Below, piece after piece: positions 8,172 through 16,517 of a DNA stretch of 64,000 nucleotides. The translations under genes were made by a program, and so were the position numbers. Each line of letters starts with the position of its first letter. Position 1 is the stretch's first letter. Origin of the DNA: Fulvivirga imtechensis AK7. GTDB taxonomy: Bacteria; Bacteroidota; Bacteroidia; Cytophagales; Cyclobacteriaceae. The notes below the pieces were generated by a model. That model was not told where the DNA came from. It made no database searches and worked only from the letters and a program-made list of their open reading frames with translations. The stretch spans positions 81,376-145,375 of the forward strand of contig NZ_AMZN01000051.1 of assembly GCF_000331535.1 (NCBI RefSeq). Reading direction: 5' to 3'.

Positions 8172-11100
8172 ATGTTGTATACCAAAATAAACAGAGTTGT
8201 ATCTTGCAGTATAAGAGATGTAAATATTGTTTTATTTCTTGTTGCTATTTCTTGTTTGCCCCTATTTTCGTTTGGGCAATCTGCCGGTGATTTTAGATCT
8301 TTTGGCTCTGGTGATTGGGATAATGTAAATACCTGGGAACGCTTCGATGGCGGTAGTTGGGTGAATCCAGCTCCCTCTACCCCGACAAATGCCGATGGGG
8401 CCATTACTGTTCAGGCTTTTCATACTATTACAGTACCGGTATCTACAACTATCACAATTGATCAAACCACTGTTGAGGGAGATGGTATTCTAAATGTAAA
8501 TGGAACTTTGATAATTGCAGATGGTACAGGAGATGATCTGGTGATTGCTGAGGCAGATTTTATAACTACATTTTCAGATGGAAAACTGAATGTTAATGAT
8601 AATGCTATTGTAGAAAATCAAGGACAGATAGCAAATGGTTCGCTAGGATTTGAAGTATTTAGTGGAGGTACCTATCAACATAATCTAAATGGAGGAACCA
8701 TTCCTTCCGGAACATGGAATACAGGTTCTACATGTTTGGTGACAGGTATAGCTGGTTCAGTGCCTTCTGGATTAAACCAATCTTTTCATCACTTCACATG
8801 GGATTGTACTGCTCAATCTACAACTATTTTTCTGAATGCAGCTCTTACTGATGTTAATGGTAATTTGACCATAAATGATACGAATAATAATTTATTGATA
8901 TTAGTTACAAGCACAACTGCAACTATAAGTGTCGATGGCGATCTTAACGTAAATAATGATGCAGGTTTATATTTAACCACACAAGGTACGGCTACAGTTA
9001 ATGTTGGTGGGAATGTGAGCATTTCCTCTTCGAAGGCCTCTTTTGCTTTGATTTTTACTGCCACAGGGAATGCCAATCTAAATGTTTCGGGAAACTTTTC
9101 AAAAACCGGAACCGGGGTTGTCAATTTGGCCGCTAGTTCAGGCTCAGGAACATTAACAGTTAATGGAGACTTTACATTTACTGGCGGTACTATAAGAAAG
9201 TCGGGAAGTACAGGAAGCGGAACGGTTAACTTTGATGGAGTGACTGCATTTACAGGTGGAGGTACTTTTGCAGATGCTGTTAATTTCAATGTGACGGCTG
9301 GTTCACAACTTGACCTTGACACTTTTGCACTTACTGGAAGTGGGACCTTTAATTTAGGAGCGGGATCAATCTTGCAATTAGGATCTACCCATGCTTCAGG
9401 AGCTTTACAAACGGGAACCTCTGGTGGTAATATCCAGCAAGGAGGATTAAGAACTTTTACTGCAGGGTCCACAATTATTTATGATGGAGCAAGTGCACAG
9501 GCTTTGGGAGACGGCTTTCCTACAGATGTGAATCTTGAAATAGATAATGCATCAGGTGTTTCCCTAAGTGGGGAAGTAACAATTTCAACAGGAAGAACCT
9601 TAACTCTCTCATCAGGCAACCTGTTAATCGGAGGAAATACTTTGTCGATAAATGGCAATATTTCCGTGGCAGCAGGAGCTCTGGAAGGGGGAGCATCTTC
9701 AAATCTATCTATAGGTGGAACAGGGAATTTCGGAACTTTATCATTTGCAACCACTACAACACTGAACGATTTTACTTTGAATAGATCCTCATCGGGGAAT
9801 GTCACACTCGGGTCGAATCTAACTATTTTAGGTACTTTTACCCAGACGGATGGTGACATCACTCTAAACGGAAATACGTTCAATATTAATGGACCATTTT
9901 CCAGAACCGTTGGAACTCTGGTGTGCGATGCCTCTGCAACGCTAATTGTAGATGGAACAGGTGCGTTACCTGCGTCAGTTGGAATGTCCGGAGCTTTGAC
10001 CACGTTAACTCTAGATCGGGCTGGTAGCACTTTTTCAACAGGTGCTACATTGACCATCACGAATTTAAACTTGACAGCGGGTACTTTTGATAATACTAGT
10101 ACGATCACCATGGCTGCAAATGGAGTCATAACGCGGACGGCCGATGGCAGTATGAATAATGCTCCGGTAGCTGTCACGAGCTATGATGTGGTTTACAACA
10201 ATAGTACAACAATATCTTCAGGGCCCGAACTCCCCACCGGGACAACGGCCCTCGATGATCTTACCAAGCAGGGCTCAGGCCAACTGGACTTAAGCAATAA
10301 TTTAACTGTAAATGGCATTCTAACTCTTTCGAATGGAGTTTTTAACGCGGGAACCAACACTATCGATTTTAAGGGAAATATTGTTAGCAATGCAGCTTCT
10401 ACTTTAACTTCAAGTTCGGTAACATTTAGTGGAACAACAACAGTTACAGGAAATACTACTATGACCTTTAATGGGATAACTGTATCAGGTACGCTTACGC
10501 CTCAGGTTGATTTTAATATCAATGGGAATTTGGTGAACAACGGCACTTTAAATGCTGGTACGGCTACAACCACTTTTGGAGGTACTACTACGGTAAGCGG
10601 CAGTAGTACCAGTTCATTTAACGATGTCGTAATTAGTGGATCTCTAACAGCCCATTCCGGGAGTATGAACGTAGCTGGGGATTTTACCAACAATGGTACG
10701 TTTAGCAACAATAGCGGTGAAATAGTTTTTAACGGAACAACATCTATTTTAGGCTCCAATACTACTGATTTCCATAGTGTTATAATTGCCGGTACGCTAA
10801 CTGGCCCTGCAACTTTCAACATAGAAGGTAATTTCACCAATAATGGAGGTACATTTAATCACAATAATGGAACTGCAGTGTTCGGGGGTTCCATTGCACA
10901 AACAATTGGAGGTACCTCTGCCAGTACTTTTTACAGCATGACAGTAGGTAATTCTAACGGAGTATCTGTTACAGGGACAGCTCGCCTTGAGGGGGTTTTT
11001 ACTCTTAGCGGATCTGGCGTATTCGATGCAGATGGTGGTGGTTCGGGTGTTTTTGTGGTCAGATCTCGGGGTGTCACCAACGATGATGCCCGGATAGCTG

Positions 11101-13241
11101 ATCTCACTGGTGTAGAAGGTAATTTTACAGGAAATATTACTGTCGAAAGGTATCTGGACGGACCGGACGACTGGCGATATATTTCCACTCCAATAACTGA
11201 CGGCAATTTGGGAATGTGGCGCGATGACTTTTCCATAACTGGTAATTTTTCAGACGCAACTACTTCTGCTGAGGACCCTAATGTTACTCACAGTACTGCA
11301 GCTTCTGTCTATGTGTATGATGCGGCATCAGACGCCTGGACCGCGGTCGATGGAGGCGGAGGCGCTACAAGTACAGTTTCCCTTACCAATGGAACAGGAT
11401 ATGCCGCCTATATCTACAATCCTTCGGATTTTACGTTTTCAGTGAGGGGAACAATGGGTAAAGGTGCCGTGAATATTCCTTTGACAGCAGACGCTTCAGG
11501 CAGGTATAATCTGGTGGGAAATCCGTATCCCTCCGCTATTGATTGGGATAATATTATTCCTCAGACGGGTTTGGCCAGCACTGTTTCTATTAGAACTGCA
11601 AACGGTGTATTTGCCGCTTATAATGGTTCTATAACTACCAACCCGCCTTTTGTAGGTTGGACGGGAGAAATCGCTATGGGCCAGTCTTTCTGGATACAAT
11701 CTACATCTGCCACAACGCTTAGCCTGACAGAGGCAGACAAGACCGGTAATCAGAATCATTTCCTTAGAACTTCAAGTCCTGAGAATTTTCTTCGTATAAC
11801 TCTGAGCAACAGTACGGAAACTCAGGGAGACGAATCTGTCGTTTGGTTTGTAGAAGATGCTACCGATACCACTGACTTTGCTTACGATGCTGTTAAAAGA
11901 AAGAATGGCAATCAGGTTTCGGCTGGAAAATATGACTACTTAAACCTGTCAACTTTTAATGATAGTTCAATTCATGACTACACTATTAACACAGTTTCTT
12001 TTATTGATTGTGCCAAAACAGTTAAATTAAAGGTTTCTGATGTAGCTCAAGGACAATACAAACTACTATTTACCGAACTGAACAGTTTTAATCTTCCCTA
12101 TGATGTTGTTCTAAATGATCATTTCCTTGGCACATCAATTGCTTTAAGTGATAACAGTGAATATTTGTTTAATGTTACGGCAGATGCGGCAAGCTACGGA
12201 GCAGAAAGGTTTGAGGTCGTTTTCACAATAAGCCCGGTAGATACTACAATTCCGGTGTCAGCATCTGTTTCTGAGATATGTGAGGGAGAGGGTGCCACTA
12301 TCAACATAGACAATTCAGATATTTATACCTCTTATAAAATTTATAAAGATGGTATTGCTGTTTCGGAAACATTCACAGGAAATGGAAGTACGCTTAACAT
12401 AGGGTTAAATACTGAGGTACTCATCGTAGGCGAAAATACATTTACCATTGAGGCCAATAAGATGGATTGTGGAATTTCTTACCTGGAGGAGAATGCTACA
12501 ATTTCGGTGAAAGATTATTACCAGATAACTTCCACTGAGGGAGGTATGAACTGTGGGGAAGGACAAGTGGTGCTGAAAGCTTTGGGCTTGGCTGATACTG
12601 ATGGTTTGTATAACTGGTATGCAACGTCAGACGCTGCTACCCCGCTGGAAAGCAACACTACTGGTAGCTTTACTACTCCACCTATTGGCAATACAACCTC
12701 TTATTTTGTTTCGGCTGTAAATTCGTTGGGTTGTGAGAGCGATAAGGTGGAGGTAATTGCAGAGATAGTAAACATAGAGAAACCTACCATTTCTGTTAAT
12801 GGTAATGTGTTTACTTCAAGTTATACGGAAGGCAACCAATGGTATAAGGATGGTGAGGTTATTGAAGGTGCCATTAGCTCAACGCTGGAGGTAACTGCTG
12901 AAGGAACATATTCTGTCACTGTAGCACAAAATGGATGCTCTGCATCTTCCGACAATGTAGTATTTAATGTTACGGGCCTGGAAGATGAAATAGCCAACCG
13001 TGGTGTGAAAGTTTACCCCAATCCTTTTAGTAGTGAACTTCATTTCATTATCCCTGAGTGGGTGGAAGTTCACAAAATTGAGCTATTGGATGTAGAAGGA
13101 CGAGTATTTATGAATATCGACCGAAACAATTTTAGCATTGGGGAAAATATATTACATTTACCGGAAGTACCAGAAGGGTTGTATATAATTAATATTCAAT
13201 CTTCAGATGGTGTTATACCTCTAAGAATAGTTAAGAAATAG
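8172..13241 (+). CDS. Large repeat-rich secreted protein with T9SS type A sorting domain
   Basis: The 1689-residue protein has an N-terminal signal peptide (hydrophobic residues 18-34, likely cleavage after FSFGQ). It opens with a GDWDNVNTWERFDGGSW segment typical of Bacteroidota surface proteins. About residues 90-955 form a long series of Thr/Ser/Gly/Asn-rich, probably beta-helical repeats of about 20-45 residues with recurring forms such as NINGNLVNNGTLNAG and TTFGGTTTVSGS. A domain around 960-1160 contains RYNLVGNPYPSAIDWD, and Ig-like segments follow from about 1355. A type A T9SS domain begins near 1611 (VYPNPFSSELH) and ends in LRIVKK. It is probably an adhesin or matrix protein displayed through T9SS. 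The stop is immediately followed by the ATG of the 58-residue exosortase-tail protein. Confidence 0.85.
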   Translation: MLYTKINRVVSCSIRDVNIVLFLVAISCLPLFSFGQSAGDFRSFGSGDWDNVNTWERFDGGSWVNPAPSTPTNADGAITVQAFHTITVPVSTTITIDQTTVEGDGILNVNGTLIIADGTGDDLVIAEADFITTFSDGKLNVNDNAIVENQGQIANGSLGFEVFSGGTYQHNLNGGTIPSGTWNTGSTCLVTGIAGSVPSGLNQSFHHFTWDCTAQSTTIFLNAALTDVNGNLTINDTNNNLLILVTSTTATISVDGDLNVNNDAGLYLTTQGTATVNVGGNVSISSSKASFALIFTATGNANLNVSGNFSKTGTGVVNLAASSGSGTLTVNGDFTFTGGTIRKSGSTGSGTVNFDGVTAFTGGGTFADAVNFNVTAGSQLDLDTFALTGSGTFNLGAGSILQLGSTHASGALQTGTSGGNIQQGGLRTFTAGSTIIYDGASAQALGDGFPTDVNLEIDNASGVSLSGEVTISTGRTLTLSSGNLLIGGNTLSINGNISVAAGALEGGASSNLSIGGTGNFGTLSFATTTTLNDFTLNRSSSGNVTLGSNLTILGTFTQTDGDITLNGNTFNINGPFSRTVGTLVCDASATLIVDGTGALPASVGMSGALTTLTLDRAGSTFSTGATLTITNLNLTAGTFDNTSTITMAANGVITRTADGSMNNAPVAVTSYDVVYNNSTTISSGPELPTGTTALDDLTKQGSGQLDLSNNLTVNGILTLSNGVFNAGTNTIDFKGNIVSNAASTLTSSSVTFSGTTTVTGNTTMTFNGITVSGTLTPQVDFNINGNLVNNGTLNAGTATTTFGGTTTVSGSSTSSFNDVVISGSLTAHSGSMNVAGDFTNNGTFSNNSGEIVFNGTTSILGSNTTDFHSVIIAGTLTGPATFNIEGNFTNNGGTFNHNNGTAVFGGSIAQTIGGTSASTFYSMTVGNSNGVSVTGTARLEGVFTLSGSGVFDADGGGSGVFVVRSRGVTNDDARIADLTGVEGNFTGNITVERYLDGPDDWRYISTPITDGNLGMWRDDFSITGNFSDATTSAEDPNVTHSTAASVYVYDAASDAWTAVDGGGGATSTVSLTNGTGYAAYIYNPSDFTFSVRGTMGKGAVNIPLTADASGRYNLVGNPYPSAIDWDNIIPQTGLASTVSIRTANGVFAAYNGSITTNPPFVGWTGEIAMGQSFWIQSTSATTLSLTEADKTGNQNHFLRTSSPENFLRITLSNSTETQGDESVVWFVEDATDTTDFAYDAVKRKNGNQVSAGKYDYLNLSTFNDSSIHDYTINTVSFIDCAKTVKLKVSDVAQGQYKLLFTELNSFNLPYDVVLNDHFLGTSIALSDNSEYLFNVTADAASYGAERFEVVFTISPVDTTIPVSASVSEICEGEGATINIDNSDIYTSYKIYKDGIAVSETFTGNGSTLNIGLNTEVLIVGENTFTIEANKMDCGISYLEENATISVKDYYQITSTEGGMNCGEGQVVLKALGLADTDGLYNWYATSDAATPLESNTTGSFTTPPIGNTTSYFVSAVNSLGCESDKVEVIAEIVNIEKPTISVNGNVFTSSYTEGNQWYKDGEVIEGAISSTLEVTAEGTYSVTVAQNGCSASSDNVVFNVTGLEDEIANRGVKVYPNPFSSELHFIIPEWVEVHKIELLDVEGRVFMNIDRNNFSIGENILHLPEVPEGLYIINIQSSDGVIPLRIVKK

Positions 13242-13418
13242 ATGAAAAGCATTTTTGTGTCTATACTCGTTTTATTTTTTACATTTTCACTGCGAGCGCA
13301 ACCAGGCGACCCTGGTGGAGGAGGAAAACCTGTGCCTATTGGTGGAGTAGAGTTACTACTTCTTGCGGGCGGAGCGTTGGGGATTAGAAAGATAGTAAAA
13401 CAACATCGCAAGCGCTGA
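13242..13418 (+). CDS. Small secreted protein with exosortase (XrtF) C-terminal sorting signal
   Basis: This 58-residue frame is too short for many gene finders. It has a signal peptide (MKSIFVSILVLFFTFSLRAQ, cleavage near residue 20), a Gly/Pro-rich linker (PGDPGGGGKP), a PIGG motif (residues 32-35), a hydrophobic stretch (ELLLLAGGALGI) and a basic end (RKIVKQHRKR). Motif, transmembrane helix and basic cluster together are the tripartite exosortase signal. The form resembles the short PID/PIGG-type proteins that accompany XrtF in Bacteroidota. The start codon directly follows the stop of the 1689-residue protein with no spacer, and the dehydratase gene starts 22 bp after it. I infer that it is a dedicated XrtF substrate; its own role is unknown. 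Confidence 0.78.
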   Translation: MKSIFVSILVLFFTFSLRAQPGDPGGGGKPVPIGGVELLLLAGGALGIRKIVKQHRKR

Positions 13419-13440
13419 GTTGGAATAAGGACCTAAGATT

Positions 13441-15348
13441 TTGATAACGCATTTTCTACTAAAACTTCGAATACTTCCGAGGTGGATAATTATCCTCATT
13501 GATATTGCTGTTGTAGGTTGTGCTACCTATCTGGCTTATCTTCTCAGGTTTAATTTTGAAGTTAAGGAGCTGGAAAACTTCAACTACCACCTCGGTATGG
13601 GTGTTAATATGCTAGCAAGCCTGTTGGCTCTGTTAGTAACCAGGAGCTATGCGGGCATTGTTAGATATACCGGCATCCAGGACATGTTGAGAGTGTTTAA
13701 TACACTGGTTATAACACATGTAACTACTTGCGTTGTCAACCTTGTGTATCATTATAACTACAACAAAAATCTGATTCCATATTCCGTTATTCTTATTGCT
13801 TTCCTCGCCTCATTCTTACTTCTCCTTCAGTACAGACTTCTGATTAAGAATGTTTTTTCTTATTACAGGGGAAGTACTATGTCTAAAATCCGAGTATTGG
13901 TGTTTGGTGCGGGGCAACTAGGCATGGTTACAAAACAGGTGATCGATGGTACTGATGGGTCCAAGTATCGTGTTGTTGGGTTTGTAGAGGATGATATCAG
14001 AAAGGTTGGTAAAAATATCCATGGTACCCCCATTTATAGCGGACAGGAGTTAAACTCCCTTTTGGATTTGTTATCGGTAAAGGAATTGATCATAGCAGTA
14101 AAGGACTTGTCAGTAGACCGTAAAAATGAAATTGTTGACATATGCCTTGAGCAGGATGTAAAGGTCCGTACTGTCCCTCAGGCAGATGATTGGGTTAAGG
14201 GGGAGTTGAGCCTTAATCAGATTAAAGAAATTAATATCGAAGATCTGCTGGGTAGAGAATCTATACAGCTCGATAATATGGCCGTCTGCGATCAACTCCA
14301 AAACAAACGTGTATGTATCACGGGAGCAGCGGGCTCAATAGGCAGTGAGTTGGTTAGACAGGTAATACAATATAGGCCTGAGCAATTAATTGTCATAGAT
14401 CAGGCTGAGTCTGCACTTTATGAAATAGAAAGAGAACTGGGAAATAATGATAACATCGAATTTCTTGTGGCAGACGTAACAAATGAAGGTCGAATAGATG
14501 ATATATTCTCTCATTATAAACCAGAGATTATCTTCCACGCAGCAGCGTACAAGCACGTACCGTTGATGGAAAAGAACCCATCGGAAGCTGTGTTGTGTAA
14601 CGTTATTGGGACAAGAAATTTGGCTGACTTTGCAGTTAAACATCATGTATCGAAATTTGTGATGATCTCTACCGATAAGGCGGTCAATCCAACAAATGTA
14701 ATGGGATGCTCTAAGCGTATTGCAGAGATTTATGTCAGGTCGCTTAACAACCACCTGAAACAGCTAGATAGAACTACTGCTACCTCTTTTGTGACTACCA
14801 GGTTTGGCAATGTTCTGGGATCTAACGGATCGGTTATCCCATTTTTCCAAAAACAAATTAGTCAGGGAGGACCGGTGACGGTTACTCATCCTGAAATTAC
14901 CCGCTATTTTATGACCATTACTGAAGCATGTCAGCTTGTACTGGAGGCTGGAGCTATGGGAAAGGGAGGGGAGATATTTATTTTTGATATGGGTAAGTCA
15001 ATTAAAATAGTTGATTTAGCAAAAAAGATGATACAGTTGTCTGGGTTGGCACTCAATAAAGATATTGAGATTGTCTATACAGGCCTAAGACAGGGAGAAA
15101 AGTTATACGAGGAATTATTGGCCAGCAAGGAAAATACTATTTCCACCCATCATAGCAAAATAATGATAGCTAAGGTGTTGGAGTACGACTACGATGAAAT
15201 AAAAAAGAATACGGAAGATTTACACCAGGCAGCTCTTGACAGAAAAGATAACTTTGAAATAGTTGCAATTATGAAAAGAATTGTACCAGAGTTCAAGAGT
15301 AACAGTTCTCCGTATCAGGTATTGGATAATAGTTCTTCTGTGGCGTAG
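13441..15348 (+). CDS. Membrane UDP-sugar 4,6-dehydratase, PglF/WbpM/CapD type
   Basis: The 635-residue protein has an N-terminal membrane part of about four helices (residues 10-145), a first Rossmann-like domain (VFGAGQLGM, about 155), and a catalytic SDR domain with TGAAGSIGSE (294-303). The active site is the altered Ser-Met-Lys form: S410 in MISTDKA, then M421 and K425 in NVMGCSKR, with Met replacing the usual Tyr as in PglF/FlaA1. It makes UDP-4-keto-6-deoxy-GlcNAc, the substrate for the PglE-like enzyme at 6972. The start is a TTG at 13441: an in-frame stop lies at 13426 and the next ATG would remove the first membrane helix. Confidence 0.9.
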   Translation: MITHFLLKLRILPRWIIILIDIAVVGCATYLAYLLRFNFEVKELENFNYHLGMGVNMLASLLALLVTRSYAGIVRYTGIQDMLRVFNTLVITHVTTCVVNLVYHYNYNKNLIPYSVILIAFLASFLLLLQYRLLIKNVFSYYRGSTMSKIRVLVFGAGQLGMVTKQVIDGTDGSKYRVVGFVEDDIRKVGKNIHGTPIYSGQELNSLLDLLSVKELIIAVKDLSVDRKNEIVDICLEQDVKVRTVPQADDWVKGELSLNQIKEINIEDLLGRESIQLDNMAVCDQLQNKRVCITGAAGSIGSELVRQVIQYRPEQLIVIDQAESALYEIERELGNNDNIEFLVADVTNEGRIDDIFSHYKPEIIFHAAAYKHVPLMEKNPSEAVLCNVIGTRNLADFAVKHHVSKFVMISTDKAVNPTNVMGCSKRIAEIYVRSLNNHLKQLDRTTATSFVTTRFGNVLGSNGSVIPFFQKQISQGGPVTVTHPEITRYFMTITEACQLVLEAGAMGKGGEIFIFDMGKSIKIVDLAKKMIQLSGLALNKDIEIVYTGLRQGEKLYEELLASKENTISTHHSKIMIAKVLEYDYDEIKKNTEDLHQAALDRKDNFEIVAIMKRIVPEFKSNSSPYQVLDNSSSVA

Positions 15349-15377
15349 AACTGAGATTAATGAAGGTTTCTAGGGAT

Positions 15378-16286
15378 TTATCTACGTCTACGTTGAATGT
15401 TACGTCTGGGCCCCTTGCCTCGGTTTTTGGAATTGACAGATAGAATATTCTCCGGGAGATAATACTCAATTTTTATATTAAATAGAAAATATCCATCGTT
15501 ATTAGCCGGGTTTCCTCGTATATGTCCCTCGTCAATTCCTAAAGGTGGTAAATCTATTTCATGTCTTCTGTCAGCCATTGCCTGAACCAACGGGTCCTCA
15601 ATAGACGAATGTAGTTGATAAACAGTGCTTACGTCATCCAGATAATCTGTAAATGTTAACCTATAGCCTCCTTCAAGCCCAATATTGATGAAGGGGTTTG
15701 CCTTATATTTAACCCCAATTCCAAAAGGAATAACAATGGCCAGCCTGTTATAATCCACCCCTTCAGTCCGCAGTGGCTGAAGGGCGATATAGTCACCTGC
15801 ATCTGGCAGTGGATCTTCATTCCAGTCTGTCTGTGGTACCTGGCCTTTAGGATTAAAATAAAGCAGACCTATACCAATAAATCCATATGGGTTGAACTGT
15901 GGTCGTTGGTAAAATCTTGCTCCCTGGGGAAAAGCATTGACAATACCTATTAAATCAAGCTCAAAATTATCAGATCTGAAGGATAAATTCCTTCTGGTTT
16001 TTCCCGTGAGTTCAGAGTCACTGTCATCACCCTGCAACCTGAACCAGTGAAGCTCAGCCCTACCTGCAATTCGGGAGTGAAAGAAATACTGCAAACCAAT
16101 ATTAAGATTAGGCTTGGCATCCATGTAATCCCCCGGATCCTTCAGATCACCAAAATAAGTAGATGTACCCGTTCCCACCGAAGCAATTACATCTCTCCCC
16201 GTTCTGAAGTTATAAAAACTTTGAGCATCAACTAGTTCTACTATTCCTGCAAGGGCAATGCTGAGTACAGCTATTATTCTCTTCAT
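15378..16286 (-). CDS. DUF6089-type outer-membrane beta-barrel protein
   Basis: The 302-residue protein has a signal peptide (ending near AQSFYNF, residue 22). Alternating hydrophobic/polar strands with aromatic residues follow, as in small outer-membrane barrels. Recognisable features are TSTYFGDLKDPGDY near residue 42 and FNPYGFIGIGLLYFNPKG in the middle; the C-terminus is basic (RGKGPRRNIQRRRR). This pattern matches the DUF6089 family as I remember it. Function is unknown; some relatives occur near surface-polysaccharide or gliding genes. It is transcribed towards the dehydratase gene with only 29 bp between the two stops. Confidence 0.7.
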   Translation of the reverse strand: MKRIIAVLSIALAGIVELVDAQSFYNFRTGRDVIASVGTGTSTYFGDLKDPGDYMDAKPNLNIGLQYFFHSRIAGRAELHWFRLQGDDSDSELTGKTRRNLSFRSDNFELDLIGIVNAFPQGARFYQRPQFNPYGFIGIGLLYFNPKGQVPQTDWNEDPLPDAGDYIALQPLRTEGVDYNRLAIVIPFGIGVKYKANPFINIGLEGGYRLTFTDYLDDVSTVYQLHSSIEDPLVQAMADRRHEIDLPPLGIDEGHIRGNPANNDGYFLFNIKIEYYLPENILSVNSKNRGKGPRRNIQRRRR

Positions 16287-16385
16287 GGTCCAATTATACT
16301 CAATTAACTACAATTTAGTAATTATGTGGTTAATTATAAAAAATAGTAACGGTAAAAAGAAATTCTGGTTTGGAATATAAATGCT

Positions 16386-16421
16386 AAAATGAAAATAGCC
16401 CTACATATTTGCAGAGCTATT
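16386..16421 (-). terminator. Probable terminator after tRNA-Arg
   Basis: On the minus strand, immediately after the tRNA 3' end, AATAGCTCT pairs with a GGGCTATT-type arm (left arm ends at 16421, right arm begins at 16394). A run of T residues interrupted by one C and one A follows. Stem strength is moderate because of G-T pairs. The position directly behind a tRNA supports a terminator role. The rest of the gap to 16286 shows nothing else. Confidence 0.5.
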
Positions 16422-16424
16422 CAG

Positions 16425-16498
16425 TGCACTCGGAAGGATTCGAACCCTCAACCCCCAGAGCCGAAATCTGGTATTCTATCCAGTTGAACTACGAGTGC
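16425..16498 (-). tRNA. tRNA-Arg (anticodon TCG)
   Basis: The minus strand folds as a 74-nt cloverleaf. The acceptor arms GCACTCG/CGAGTGC carry discriminator A. The D arm contains AGTTCAACTGGATAGAAT. The anticodon stem CCAGA/TCTGG encloses the loop TTTCGGC, giving anticodon TCG, which reads CGN arginine codons. The T arm contains GGTTCGAATCC. No CCA is encoded. It lies 19 bp downstream of the sucC stop on the same strand. Confidence 0.95.
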
Positions 16499-16517
16499 AT
16501 CAACTATATACTATAGT

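Noticed and set aside
8813..11236. Long minus-strand frames opposite the repeat region of the 1689-residue protein
   Set aside because: They are Pro/Val/Leu-rich translations produced by the reverse complement of Thr/Gly/Asn-rich repeats; no domain is visible.
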